Part shown: one piece after another, positions 43,238-55,900 of the stretch
Position numbering within the stretch: the first letter of the stretch is position 1
How the letters are laid out: every line of letters starts with the position of its first letter
DNA from: Capillidium heterosporum
Taxonomy: Eukaryota > Entomophthoromycota > Entomophthoromycetes > Entomophthorales > Capillidiaceae
Direction of reading: 5' to 3'
Length of the DNA stretch: 64,000 bases
Assembly: GCA_016630905.1 (NCBI GenBank)
Contig: WBMQ01000003.1
Location: forward strand, 2,418,001-2,482,000
Program-made: the position numbers and the translations under genes
The notes under the pieces: generated by a model
What the model saw: only the letters and a program-made list of their open reading frames with translations
What the model was told of the DNA's origin: nothing
Databases searched by the model: none

Positions 43238-46200
43238 ATGTCGATAAACTCAAGGCTTCAACCAAATTCCTTCAATTCCAGTGGTAACTTTTGCTTCTAT
43301 CTAAATAGCCTTTTGTTCTCTGCATATTTTATTAAATTTGTACTGTTGTAGGTTCAGTACGTTCGGTGTCTGGGCTACCTCTGCTATCAAAAGATGAAGA
43401 GTTCACCAGCATGCTACCGGCCTACCAAGAGTCCCTTAACACGCTGGCTGAGAAGAACTATCTGACAGGCTACCTGAAGAAGAAGAACGATTTGGGCCCC
43501 GATAAGACACCCTTCATACAGCGCAAGTGGACCGACTGGTACGTAGAATTGACCGGAAGCTCCCTTATGTTCTGGTCTGTCAAATCACCAGCCGACTGCG
43601 AGCTCCCACGCCTAGAAACCATTAAGAAGCGAACTCCCAACTTCATCAACATCGCCGACTGCAACATCTACACTATCTCTGAATCTATTGATGGATCGAA
43701 GTTCACGTTCGTCCTAAATTCGGCCGGTTCCAATCGCTTTTTTTTCCAGACACGTTCGGAGGAAGAGCTGAATACCTGGGTCCTAGCTATCCGCCTAGCC
43801 TGCTTGGAGATATCCCACCTCCAGGAGTACTACACCGGTATGCTTTTACGTTCCAATGTCTACTCTCAAGCCCAACTCCAATCCTTCCCGTCGTTTGGGG
43901 AGTTTGTTGAGATGCGTTGCTGTGGGAATTTGAACTGGCACCGGTACTGGATGAACATTGGCCACAGTGGAGAGGGGAAACCAATAATCACCTTTTCGAG
44001 CTCAAAGTATTCGACCGATTACGTTTATGTCGTTTCCAACCTGCAACAAGCTTATGCCATTTTCCCTGGGCAGGCCGACCTTATCGACGAAGCCAACGTC
44101 TTGAGGCTCAACGGCCAAGTTCAAGTATTTAACGACCAAACTTTGAACGAAACGAACCCGCCTTACATTTTAATCATGACAGCTACACAGCAAGATATGA
44201 TCACCTCCCTTCTAACCTGTTACGATAATTTCCGTATCTATTCTCGTCCATCGTCCCTGAACTTCCTACCACTTCCTCAAGAACCTTCGATATACTTGGA
44301 GTTGTCCGAGGTCGCCAACATTTCTGTCGTCAATAGCACCTTCCAGTCTACCCGCAAGAGCCTGGTTGAGCTTTCAAGTCAAAAATTTGGTATAAACTTG
44401 GCCTCTCCGGAACCTCTAGAAGTTGAAGAACGTATCGAATCTCCAACTAAAGCAGTTCCCAGCCAAGAAACCGACGACGAAGTCGAATTAGAAGATAATG
44501 AGTTTGGTAAGTTTTTTAAAAGCTGAAGTATACTAAGTTGGAATTAGAAACAGAACCCCAGAGCACCTTTCCAACTATGACTTCACAGCATATGCCCAAA
44601 GTCAATTCACTTTCTTCGCCTAGCAAGTCGCCACTAACCTCAGCCCTATCCCCCAAAAACAAGCCCAAGCCACGCAAGAGTGTTTCTGTCACATGGCAGG
44701 ACAGTAGTTCTTCGGACGAGCAAGCATCCCCTACAAAGGTCGAAAATGATGACGACGATGATGATGAAGATGACTTCCCAATTATAAACAAAAGTAAGCC
44801 CACGCGACCTACCAAGAAGGCCGATGCCACGAAGCGAGTCACTCAGCTAAATTCGGATGAATCTAGCGATGATGACGCACCCATAAAGCCAGCCCAAGGC
44901 CTGAGCACCGACTTTTTGGCTGATGACATCTCATCCAAACTCACTTTGAACGACCCTCGATTGAGTATGATCGAGAACCAGAAGCGTCCATCGTCTTACA
45001 TGCCACCCAGTGCCCAACCCAAGGGCAAGGTTGATGCTCGACCCATGTCGATGGCTCGGGGCCCAAGTTCCGAAAACCAAGTCAAGGCACCTCGTGCCCC
45101 ATTGGAGTCCAAGCGTAAAAGCAAGGTCGTACTACCAAACGCCTCCGACTCATCCAGCGAGGACGAAGATTCTGTCCCAATAGCCAGCAGTAGCAACGCC
45201 AATCTAAGGCCTCAACACGAGCGCGCCATCAGTGAAGGATCAGCACCCTTCCAACGTAGCATTCCAGATGACGACGATGACGATGATGCGCCCATCGCCG
45301 CCAGTCACATGGCAGCCGACCCCTACAACACCCCCTTCAACCAGAACATGCTGCGCGCCTCGTACTACGGGCAAGCCCCCATTGAGTACGGACCCGATGG
45401 TACCCCTTACTACCCTCAGGACCTGAACAACCCCAATATGGGGTACCCCTCCGGTATCTACGACCCCAACGGCTTCAACCAGTACAACCCCGCTTTACGC
45501 CAACCCTCCACTTTGATCGAAGCCCAGGACTACGCTAGGTACAACGACCAGATGCTGCTTAACCAACCGCGATTCGGTCCTCTGATCCAACTCCCTGATA
45601 AGAAGGAGACCAAACCTAAAGGTGGCTTGGTCGGTGCCATATCGGCATTGGAGCAGCAGCGCGCCGCCAACCGGTATACCAATTCCAACGCCCGCATGAC
45701 CCATCAGCACCACATGCAGACAGGATATAACCCCGAATTGGAACGGGAACGTAGCTTCGAAAGGCACAAGCAGCAGTTGCTTTTAGAACAGCGGGCCCAG
45801 CTGTCCCAGTCGCAGATTTTCAACAATGATTTCAACTACGCTAATCACGGGTACATCCAACCTCAACAAGGTTTGCCTCAAGGCATGCCTTACGGTAACC
45901 CGTTGGCCTCGCACTCGGCTGGATCTTTCTACAATCCGGGACCAGGAGGCTTACTTTCTCCCTCAGCTAGCCAAGGCTTCTTACCCCAGCCTGAATACGG
46001 GCAGCTGCAGCATCCCGACTATAGACAGTCGTACTACGATCCTAATTTAGGTGTACCCGGTATGCCAAGATCCCACTCCCAGACCGACTTGCAGCAGGCC
46101 CAAGCCCAGTTCCAAATGCAACACCAGCACACATCCTCCTACTTAAGCGAAGGCAAGATGTACTCTCCACCTACTTCGGGCCGACCACCTCAAAATCAAA

Positions 46201-46706
46201 ACATGCCGCCTCATTTATCTAGTAACAACCCTAGCGAAGGTAAAGTTAGTAACGAAGACCTCCCCCTCCAAGAACCACGACCCGACAGTGATGATGATGA
46301 CAAACCAGTTGGTGCTTTGAATCCCAAAGCCGTTGTCAATCCCATGTTCGCCAAGGGGAGGTACCGTGAACATACTGTTAGTCAGCTCAAAGTCAAAAAG
46401 CTAGAGGACGAAGATGAGACTGAATCGGAACCGGAGATCGATGACGATGTCCAGGATGCCTTTGACGAGTTTGTAGAATCCTGTTTAGTTATGCGGCCTT
46501 ACGCCTTTGAAAGACCTATCAAGGTACATCACGCCTTTTTGGATTGGTGTAGGGAAGCCGAAGCAGCTGAAGGTTTGGATGATTCAGATTTACCCGATCC
46601 TAATACATTTGCCTTTTTGATGGTGCAGGCTGGTTTCGTCAAGAAGAAGAGGCCGGGCAGCGGCGATGAGGAGGAATGGTGGTATAACATTGCTATTGTT
46701 GAGTAG
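43238..46706 (+). CDS. Tandem-PH-domain protein, Skg3/Caf120-like
   Basis: 1119 residues from three exons: 43238-43283, 43352-44506, 44548-46706 (introns 68 and 41 nt; the second has a TACTAAG branch site). The summed length is a multiple of three, with no frame break. N-terminal PH domain at about 50-150 (YLTGYLKKKN ... WVLAIRLAC) and a second PH-like domain at about 175-285 (YYTGMLL ... YWMNI). Then a long disordered region with acidic Asp runs, SDDD motifs, and Pro/Gln/Asn/Tyr-rich low-complexity sequence, and a conserved-looking acidic/aromatic C-terminal domain (VQDAFDEFVESCLVMRPYAF ... WWYNIAIVE). This layout matches the fungal Skg3/Caf120 group, linked to CCR4-NOT, bud-neck localisation and wall integrity. 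The PH calls are good; the subfamily call is moderate. Confidence 0.82.
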
Positions 46707-47628
46707 AAGCTTGGGTTTGTATTTGAAGCGTATTATTCCAATTTGTTTTTTACACTGCCATAGCTTTAATTTCAAGCTACCTTTCGATTTCGTTTTTATT
46801 AAAAATTTGTTTTTATCCTATTCCTTTACTTTTTGTTTTTGTGGTAAGGAACCGTTGGTACTATAGTGTTTTGTTATAGTATTACATATCTTGTTTTGTA
46901 TCTGATGCAGCTCTACCTTATTAAAGATAGAACACTGCATTATATTCTAAAAATTTATAATACCCATTAGTTATATTTGCCATTTTCAAACCAATTTGCT
47001 TACTACAAATTGCAATTGCCAACAGTTAATGGAGTGATAGGCAAGCACTGGGACTTTCAATTTGAAGTAGTATTGATTGTACATTTTAAAGACTTATAAC
47101 TATTCGAATAAAGTAGATAAAACGAGCGTTATGAGTTGACAATTCTATTCCATTTTAAATTCTGTTAAAAGGGCATCCTATACTTTTGGTGAACATTTAC
47201 ACTCGATTTATCTTACAATTTTAAGGTGATGTCTATAAAAGTAGAATAAGTTTAAGTAAATCTTTAGCTCTACATCTAGATCAACTACAATCCAGCTAAA
47301 CATCGAAGGGGTCCCAGTTTGCTGATCTACGCTATCTAGAACAGGAAGGTAGTACGTACCAGTTTAGATATGGCAGCACTACTAATCGATTTACAAAAAA
47401 TGTAGGCAAAGTGAAATGATCTACTTAAATATAAACTTCAAGCCAAAAAATGATGCAATGTCTTTTGTTCAATATAGTAGTATCTTTAAATTGAGGACTG
47501 CAGTCTTTTGGTAGATTAGATTTGGGCTACTTTAATTTGGAGCTTGTTTCGCCCCTCTAGACCTGCAGCACCTCCAGCATGGGTTGAGGCTTCCAATTTC
47601 CTTTGCTACCTCCTCCTACTATGGCTTT
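46707..47628. other. Intergenic, convergent 3' flanks
   Basis: AT-rich, no coding frame or repeat noticed. Confidence 0.4.
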
Positions 47629-48053
47629 TTAAGTACTAGTTTCCTCCACCTTGTAAAAGCTTTCAAGACATTCCAAAGTAACACTTGCAGTGGTAGTACT
47701 CATCTCTTTTACACTCTTTGAAATCACAGATGTCAATATCCTTGGGGTGTTGGTTGCTGGTATGGAAAGAGATAGTCTCTGTACATAAGCCATTGGTGCA
47801 GGCTGATGTGATTTCTGTACCCCTTCTTGGAGCTGCTTTTTATCTATATAGGGAATAGTGGTTGGATCTGGTGCCAATTTGGCCTGTAATACGAACTCTA
47901 GTGGGCCAGGGAGTTTGGGTTTGTTTATGTTAGTAGCTTTCAAATCGTCAGCACCAAAGTTAGATCTAAACTCGCTAGAACTAGGTCCGTGAACTGGCAG
48001 GTGAAAGACAGAAGCGAAAATGGGCACAAGAGTACTGCAGAAATTAATTTCAT
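47629..48053 (-). CDS. Possible small secreted protein, start and frame uncertain
   Basis: An open frame on the minus strand (stop near 47629) reads Pro/Lys/Thr-rich protein (NKPKLPGPLEFVLQAKLAP, AMAYVQ-like PMAYVQRLSLSIP) without a known domain. An ATG at 48051-48053 opens MKLISAVLL, a good signal-peptide start, but in a frame that differs by two from the main ORF; joining them would need a missing base, two extra bases, or an intron such as GTACTC...GCGAG that removes most of the hydrophobic stretch. Existence of a gene here is plausible from codon use; the structure is unresolved. Confidence 0.35.
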
Positions 48054-49316
48054 GATGATCTTTGAAACAAAGGAGAATTCCAAACGACCTTTTATACTTT
48101 TCAGCCGGTTATAACTTCTGCTACTTTTTCAATATATCCATTAAGCAATATATTGACAGAAGAATAGTACTTCACTTTTAACAAGTCTTATCTACAAAAC
48201 TTTAAAGTTTTTGATACCAACTCAACCATGTTTACTATCAACTACAAAGATGGTAGGAGGCAATCCTTTGGCTTAAGTTTTCATCTTTAAATAGGCTTGG
48301 CCCACTTCAATCTTATGAAGTTGCTGACAAAATCCAATTTAATTGTAACTAGTATTTAGAAAATGTAGAAACTAGCCAATATAGGCAAGTGCACTTGGGT
48401 ACAACTAGTATAAAGTAATTTTAAAAATGGATTGTATATAAACATATCTAATGTCAGGTATTTAATTTAGCCACAATTGCAAGGTTAGCACTATCCAATA
48501 AACAACACCTGAGGTAGATTGCTACCTTCAAAGTATCTAATCCAAGACTAACTAGCTCAATGTTGAAAGAATGGGTTTCGATACAGACTTTATCCTCGCT
48601 CATAAGCAACAAGATGCTAGTAGCAACATTATAGATGAGCTTCTAATATAAGTAGATCTGGTACCTTCAAAATCTCAGCTACTGGAATCCTCAGTATTTG
48701 GTAGTATTCCCCTATCGCGTATAAGTTACCTTGACGATAGTATGTCAGAGGCAGTCTCCATTATATCTGCGCTGTAGCTTCTAGTTTAAGCTTATCTCCT
48801 GTCACCTTTCTTAACACTAACAACTAGAATCTACAACCAAAAGCACTGGCGGGATTTAAAATTCCAGTCTACTGTGGGATGCCAAGTAGATTATCAATTC
48901 AAAACCACCAAGGGATGGAAGTTATTAATTCACTCTCTTATCAAAATTTATAAACTACTTGTCATCTAATGCTCTCTTGGTAATCTAAAAATCAAGTCGA
49001 CTTTATCTAGACGATATAAAAACTTTAGATCAGAGGTTATATTGTAAGGATGCTACACCTTAAGAAAATAGTATATTGAAAAAATAGAGTTCCGGTTTGA
49101 AATACCAAAAAGACATATACGGCTGCTTTTAAAAGAAAGCAATATGCATATCAAAATAAAACTGCAGAAAATGACTATCTTTGAACTAAAACTACCTGTT
49201 ATATATTCAATAGAAAGTTTCCATACTTTTAATTCTATGCCAACCTGATTCAAAAGTTTTCTCTTGTATACCAACCTAACTTTACTGGATCTTATCAACT
49301 CCTAATAAGCTCTTCA
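48054..49316. other. Intergenic
   Basis: AT-rich with less AT-rich patches near 48560-48900 that do not keep any frame. Open frame 49053-49298 looks non-coding. Confidence 0.4.
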
Positions 49317-51431
49317 TTCAGTCACCTTATCACTCTCATCATTATTCAATTTAATCTCAGTTGAAGCCTCTTTCTTTTCACTCTTGGTCTTCTTAGTCTT
49401 CTCACTAAAACTTCGAGGTACCAGAGGCTTGTACACGATCTTAGGCCCATTATTCTCTTGAACCGTATTCTTAGCTTTGGCAAACTTGGCCAACTGAGGG
49501 ATGTTGATCTTACCGGCCTTGAAGTAGTTTTGCTGGGTGTGACGTAAACCAACGTACTCGTTGTACAGCTCCAATTGGTCGATCTTACGTTGCTCCAAGT
49601 GATAGTGAACTGACCACTTGGATTTGGGGTCGTCGAGTTGCAGTGGGGTCATGACCTTCTTGCCGTCGACCATCGAGTAAACAACCAACTGGAACTTGGC
49701 AATGGGGTTGGTGGGATCGACACGAATAAAACTTTTGGATTCCGAATTGGTCATTGATGGTGCTTCATTGAGATCTTCAGGCAGTTCGGTGTAGTCGAGG
49801 TCATCGGCGGGGGTCGCTTTGGGTGGAGAGTCGCTACCACGATCAAAGTACTCGGCATAAATGTTGAGGATGGGAGAGTCCTGATTCGTCTTGAAGGTGA
49901 CTAAAGCGTCACGGTCTGGGTTCAAGTCAATGATCTGGTCCAATATGTTTTCTAGGAGTTGGGTTGCATTGGCAAAGACTTGGTCACCTAGGACGCTGCC
50001 ACCATACAGGCGTTGGTCCATCTCCTTCAACGAGATGTATTGGAACCCAAAGATTTTCTGACAGTTGTGGTAAGCCACCAGGCACCCGTCCATATTTCCG
50101 ATGCGAACCTGGTAACTGCAAGGTTAGAAGGCGTATCAAACTAAAGGTACCTGTATTTGAGGAAGGCTGAGCGCATGAGGTCGTAATACTCTCGCTCGAA
50201 GGATTCCAGCTTGCCGTGAATCGTCTTGAGCTCATAGCTGACGTAGTTCTTGTAGTTGTGCTTGTCAAGCCGGACTGGATACACAGCCCGCGTCTTCAAG
50301 TCATAGATTTTGTTGGGGAGTCGAGGGTCCATGCAGTCCAATTGGGCTCGCAGCACTAGGTTTTTGGTCATGGCATAGGAGTAGACCGAGTTCAACTCGG
50401 CTTCCAGTGGCTTGCTGTCCTCAGTAGCCTCCCCCTCTTTATAAGTGTACTCCTCAAAACCTTTGGGACTGGTGGTCAGCATCCGTTCCATGACCTGTCC
50501 AAGTTCTGAGAGGATGTTGCTCTGGTTGTCGAAGCTTTTGTCGGCGTTGATGGAATAGATCGATCCCTCGTGCTTGGTTATACGGACTGAAGCTGGGATC
50601 GTTAACGTACGTCCGAATTTTCCACTCTTGGAAAGATAATTGGATTAGAAAATATATTAAAAGTAAAATACCATTTCACTAAAGTGGGAACTTAATATCG
50701 AAGTGTCAAAGGCCCTCCAGTTTGTCAAAATGAAGGTCAAATGGCAGAGCAGATGGGAGATGGATGAAGTTGATGAACAGTACTTCCTCTTGGCTTTCCG
50801 TGTTATATCGTGGAGATGCTAGAAACTTGTACTTCAATAATTTAGATTTAAAGCTGTAACCTACGGCATCCTTGACAGCTGGCACAAAAGTTATTATCTT
50901 GTTCAAATCAAAGTTCTCAATAGGAATGATATTCTCTAGGTAGGGGTCGAAGTTGTACAGCTTGGAGTTGGGATCCTTTAGGTAGGTTACACCAGGACTT
51001 TTACAAGAGTTAGAAGATAAAAACAAGACAAAGTACTTGAATAAGGTACGGTCCAAACCAAAACCTATCTTTGGTACATTGTCTATTTTGGTACCCTTTC
51101 GCACTAAAAATTGGAAATTTCAGGAAATAATTTGCAAAATAAATTACTGCTCAGCTTAAAAGTCTTTGCATGTATAACTTTGAAATCCAAGTTCTCTATT
51201 TTCTTCTTTCTCTTGGCCTTTGTTTTAGTTTTCTTGACTACCTCTTCTGTGTCTAGTACTACCTCTTCAGATTGCAAATTTTAAAATATAGCTAATAAAT
51301 CGAATGGTACCTTGGTTGTTGAGCTCATTGTTGAATAGTTTGGAATAGGTTGAAAACTTGACGTGGCTCGTGTAGGTTGTAAGTGGTATCCTTGAACTTT
51401 GAGTAGCTCTTCGCAAGGTGAAACGCAGCAT
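49314..51431 (-). CDS. PET127: Mitochondrial RNA-processing protein Pet127
   Basis: 620 residues from seven exons: 51311-51431, 51148-51264, 51037-51103, 50865-50997, 50672-50818, 50151-50626, 49314-50115; introns 35-46 nt; the total is an exact multiple of three. The N-terminus MLRFTLRRATQSSRIPL is a basic, Ser/Thr-rich mitochondrial presequence. After a Lys-rich linker come Pet127-family blocks: PKIGFGLDRTLFNPGVTYLKDP, YNFDPYLENIIP, KYCSSTSSISHLL, the WRAFDTSILS region, DLKTRAVYPVRLD, ESFEREYYDLMRSAFLKY and MDGCLVAYHNCQKIFGFQYIS. Pet127 is a membrane-bound mitochondrial protein that affects 5' processing and stability of mitochondrial RNAs; the domain resembles PD-(D/E)XK nucleases. The 39-nt exon 3/4 intron and the 46-nt intron at 50819-50864 would be missed by ORF calling because they keep or mimic a frame. 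Strong call. Confidence 0.93.
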
Positions 51432-52223
51432 AACTGTACTATAAATTTGTGTCCAACTGTAAACCTGCTCTTTGTTGAGAAAGGAACAAAATTTTGGTTT
51501 GTTAAACTCATCAACGTCATGACTTCATTTCTGCTTTTTGAGGCTATATTATTGGTTGTATTTTATCAGATATTACAAGAATGCTTTGCACGAAAATTTC
51601 GACAAGCTTTTTTGTATAGTTTACCAAATTCCAATACGATCTCTCCAATTAAATATAAAGTAGTGCTCCTATGTATATAAAAATACAAATATAGCTTTAA
51701 AGTAATCACAGCTTCTATATTGAGTGGACCATAGAACTATAAACTAGTGTACTAGTACCTTTTAGAGCTGCATGCATGCATAGAAAGGAGACTTTTCACC
51801 ACACAGTTCCAATTTTAACTGTTACATCTGCTACAACCGATGAATTGCAAAGAGATTGGATCAAAATGGTGGGGGTAGTGGGAACGATATTGGGTTTTGT
51901 ATATGTAATCTTGAATGTAGTCAAGTATGCTTTCAGTTTTCTAATTTCTACAGTTCTATTTCAGAGAATTACTATTGATCCTAGATACATGTAAATACTA
52001 ATATTATATAAACTAAAATTTCATTATGATAAATTATCCTTGTTTCAAATATTTCTAGTTTATATTCGACATTATGCTGGGTATTATACGAATGTCTGTT
52101 TATACTATAACATACTAAATCTTTAAAAAATAAACCAAAATATTAAAGCATGTGGACAATCCATATAGGATATACATATACATGGTTTATTAATTAATTA
52201 TAACAGCACAGTACAATGGATTT
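51432..52223. other. Upstream region of PET127 and 3' flank of the WOPR gene
   Basis: Open frames at 51399-51680 and 51776-51994 on the plus strand contain hydrophobic stretches but no known domain; the first overlaps PET127 exon 1. I do not call them. Confidence 0.35.
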
Positions 52224-52976
52224 TCACAACGATAAAAAATTATTGATCGCATTCAACTGCCTGACATCCTCCTTGAAGCAAGAGTACTTGGCGTCTCCAA
52301 AACTAGGACTAGCATTTTGGAAGTTCATAAAGGTAACTAACGAAGGTAAGGTACTTGGATAAGGTTTCTGAGCAACAAAGATTTTGGGGCAGGATAAAGT
52401 AGGGGTAGGTTGGGTGAGCCCCGATTTCAAGTAAGGCGAAGTAGATGTGCTTGGTGAGGTAGGTGTACAGGAAGAATTGGTGTTGGATGAGTTGACATCA
52501 GTCTGTCTATAAAGTCGGTTGCGCGATCGGAAGTTCTTACGGAACCAGTAGCTTTTGGTAGCTTCTTTGATAGAGTGAATATCTCTAAATGGGAAATTCA
52601 AAGGGGAAGGCAAAGCAGCTATGGACTCTTGAGTCGGAGTATAATAGTTGATAAGGTGGAGGTGGTGACCGTTAGGAGCGATAACTGAGACTACCTTCTT
52701 GGCAAGTTTGGTGAAAGGGACGTTGGAGTTACCACCAATTTCCTGATAGATAAAGAAGCCACCGTTTAATCTTGAAGGCGACCACAACTTGCCATCGATC
52801 CACCGCTTGATGCCAGTTTCGGTCTCGTCAAACACAATTGTAGTTCCAGCCTTTATACCTACGATGTCACAGTTCCTTGGTCTCGAAGTCTTCAACTTCA
52901 ACTCGCCTCTAATGGAAGCCTCGATGACGATAATAGCTTCGAAGATGCTGCTGATGTACCCATTAAATTCCGACAT
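52224..52976 (-). CDS. WOPR (Gti1/Pac2/Wor1-type) transcription factor
   Basis: 250 residues, single exon, starting at the ATG at 52974-52976 (MSEFNGYISS); the open frame upstream has no ATG. The first half is a WOPR DNA-binding domain: FNGYISSIFEAIIVIEA, GTTIVFDETETGIKRWIDGK, LWSPSRLNGGFFIYQE, then a second box KLAKKVVSVIAPNGHHLHLINYYTP. The signature GIKRW-DG-WSPSR is unmistakable. Such proteins are fungal-specific master regulators of morphology, conidiation, dimorphism and virulence (Wor1, Ryp1, Gti1, Pac2). Here the spacer between the two boxes is short, and the tail is Ser/Thr/Pro-rich with a Cys near the end, typical of a compact Gti1/Pac2 form. Its own target genes cannot be told from the window. 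Confidence 0.92.
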   Translation of the reverse strand: MSEFNGYISSIFEAIIVIEASIRGELKLKTSRPRNCDIVGIKAGTTIVFDETETGIKRWIDGKLWSPSRLNGGFFIYQEIGGNSNVPFTKLAKKVVSVIAPNGHHLHLINYYTPTQESIAALPSPLNFPFRDIHSIKEATKSYWFRKNFRSRNRLYRQTDVNSSNTNSSCTPTSPSTSTSPYLKSGLTQPTPTLSCPKIFVAQKPYPSTLPSLVTFMNFQNASPSFGDAKYSCFKEDVRQLNAINNFLSL

Positions 52977-55900
52977 TGTACTTGAAATATGTTTGAAATT
53001 GAGCAAGTCTAAAGTCTAGTGTATGTCTAACTAAGTTATGAATTAAATCTATTTGTGCCTAGGCACTCTTATTTATATCTAGCTGTATTTACGATTGTGG
53101 TAGTCTAAAGCCACTAGTCTAACCGTTAAAGCCCAATTCCCAATTGAGGCTTGGTACGCCAGTCATTTACCCGTTTGAGGTATAGTTCAGGAGCTGATGG
53201 GATAGTAATTTAGAGCTCCACAAACAATATCCAGTGATATTATATTTTACACTCTCAATCTGATTTTTGGGCCTCCCCAACCCTCAAAATTTAGCATTTA
53301 TGGGTATTTAGCTATAACGTAAACTCTATGCAATTTGGTGTGACTATAGTTGATTTTTTGAGTGTTCGTAATTCTCCCCACCCAATTTTTGACTTTTAGA
53401 AGTTTTGATGGGGAATCCATTTCGTTTACGATCATTCCGCTTTGGGATGGTGGCAATGTGTGTATTATAATGTTAAATAGTTGTAAAATTTTGGGATGTT
53501 TACAGATTTCTGGGTTTATATTGAAATCATAGCAAGGCTTATTAGAGTTAGATACACTATCATGCTAATTTATTTTTGTTGGGAAGGCACATAGCATTTA
53601 ACTATAATTTAAATTACTGTATGATAACTTGATAACTTTGCTAACTCTAGGCTTTATTCATTTAAATAGTCTAAGACACTGATTCATATGGCTCTATACT
53701 ACAATGTATACATTAGAAGACATTTACTATAGTCTAATATAACAGCCTTTGGTATAGCTGCTAATTTAAAAGTAGATCGGCATACACTTCAATCTAAATT
53801 AAGGTGCCGTGGGAGAAATACATTTTTTTAATAAGGAAGCCTTCTAATTTCTTTTATAAGATCTATATACACTAGCACTAGAATTTAGATAATGCCTAAT
53901 ATCAAATCCAATATACTGGAGATGCCCTTCAATTTTCCCAGGTTTAATCGACATTTTAAATTGGAACTATTTTAATATTGATCTAAGAACCAGTTAAATT
54001 ACTAAAGCTTCCGATACATTTACCTAAAGTAAATATATTACAGACAATGGAGTCTGCTGAATGGTCTTTCAGTAGATAGACCTAATTACAAAGGAATAAT
54101 TTAGATGCTTCTCCATATACCAATCCAATTACGCAACTGAACTAGGTAGGTAAGGAATCGGAAACCATCCGAATATTTCAAGGTTTGGTGTTCAGCCTTA
54201 GCAACAGATCTCGTACCGAAGTTGATGATTTAGAGTGCCAAGGATATTGGTGAGCTATTCCTTTTAGAAGTATCCCTCAAGGCGATTGCCAATCATGTCC
54301 CATCTTGTAGAGAAAAAGCAAGCACCATCTATTTTTTGGGATGGAAGATTGGGAAATTTTCAGGCCACGACCAATCGAAGCTCTATAAGCCGGATTAGAA
54401 ACTCTGGCGGCCAGTAAATGAACCCTATTAATCAATATCGATTCATATCATTGGAAAAATAGACTAGCTTTGGCTTCACTTGAGATAACCACATCTAAAA
54501 CTTCCATTAAATTTAACCTCCACAATTACTTATCAAAAACGTACTTCCCTCGTTGCGAGTGTGGTAACGTTTATAAGTGAACTATCATCCAATAAAGCTA
54601 AACTAAAATTCAAGTCCCAATTTTTTATAGTTCGTATCCAGATGCTATTCTAACAGTCCCAGTAGATACTTTTAACGGTCAACTTGGGCCTTCAAGCTGC
54701 CCAGCATTCAAGAAGTTGAAACAGCTTCATCAAAGCATAGGATAGTTCATTTTAAATAAGAAAGCGTGCAATATATATAATGGTTTTAAAAACCATGTTA
54801 AGCTTTAATTTATTATATATACAAGTGTTGGTTATTATGTGATTTCTCCATCTAACAAACATTAAAGATTTCTCATTTTTCAAAATATTCGCCATTATCT
54901 TTTTAAAAACACTTGCCACTACCTATACAAAAAGTATTGTCCGAAAATCCTCTAGTAGTACAAGATAGCTATAAATTGAAACCTATAACTCAATCTATCA
55001 GAAGAAGGAAAAAATACATTCATACGTGTACCAATTGTAGAAATATATGTCACATCACTACCCTAACCTATTCGAAAGCACGCTTGAGGTATCCTAAATT
55101 TCAATGTCGGTTCCCGTTATCTACTAAAAGCCATTTATCAAATAAGATTGTCTAATTGATTACTTTATATTAAGCTTGTTGGATGACCTTTACTTCTCTT
55201 TCCAAGCTAAAACTATTGCATTTGAATGCTACTTATTTGTAGTTCGATGGGGAAGCTAATAATTCACTTGGGGTCCACTATCAATCCGGAGTAGATTCTC
55301 ATGGGGATCATCATCCATACCATTCCTATGCTTAAAACCACTAATACCTACTTGCATACTAAACATACAACAAATAATAACAAGGTCGAAATTTCCCCGA
55401 TCTTTATCAATAAATTTACTGATGAGTTCACTCTATAACATCTATAAAATGAAATAAATTTATTAGACTATGTTTGTAGTTTAATAGTGGTTGGAGTAGT
55501 TGAACTTGAAAGGGAAATTTGCCATATTACAAGGTTGGGTAGTAAATTTTTGCAAATCTGGGCAAGCTATTCAAGACTTTCCAATTATTCGATTTGTTGC
55601 AAGCACTTTGCAATTTAAGTTGCATTTTCTCAAAACAAATGGTTCAAAGGAATCGATAAATAAAATGAATCTTCAACAGCTAGCCTCCATACCTTTATAA
55701 TTGGTAGCTGACAACCTATTTAGCTATATAGCAGGTTAATACCTTGAGCTTTATATGCTTTCAGCTTTAAACTATTGGTTCCTAGTATTTTGAAAGCTAA
55801 TTAAAATCCGATCCAAAAGCAATGTTGAATAAGTAGTGAATCAGCTATATGATAGTTTCACATTCTTCTATAGTGCATTTAATTTAGAACTTTAAATACA

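Noticed and set aside
50701-50880. Apparent +1 frameshift in PET127 near 50721
   Set aside because: A 46-nt GTAGGT...TTTCTAG intron at 50819-50864 restores the frame and recovers the family block KYCSSTSS exactly; total CDS length becomes a multiple of three.
51399-51994. Two plus-strand ORFs with hydrophobic segments
   Set aside because: No domain, AT-rich codon use, and the first overlaps PET127 exon 1.
54779-54795. Perfect 17-base palindrome in AT-rich DNA
   Set aside because: Too short and too AT-rich to distinguish from chance; no flanking repeats.
54913-55155. Possible Cys-rich zinc-finger fragment
   Set aside because: Only one Cys-x2-Cys pair in a short ORF; no second pair or family pattern.
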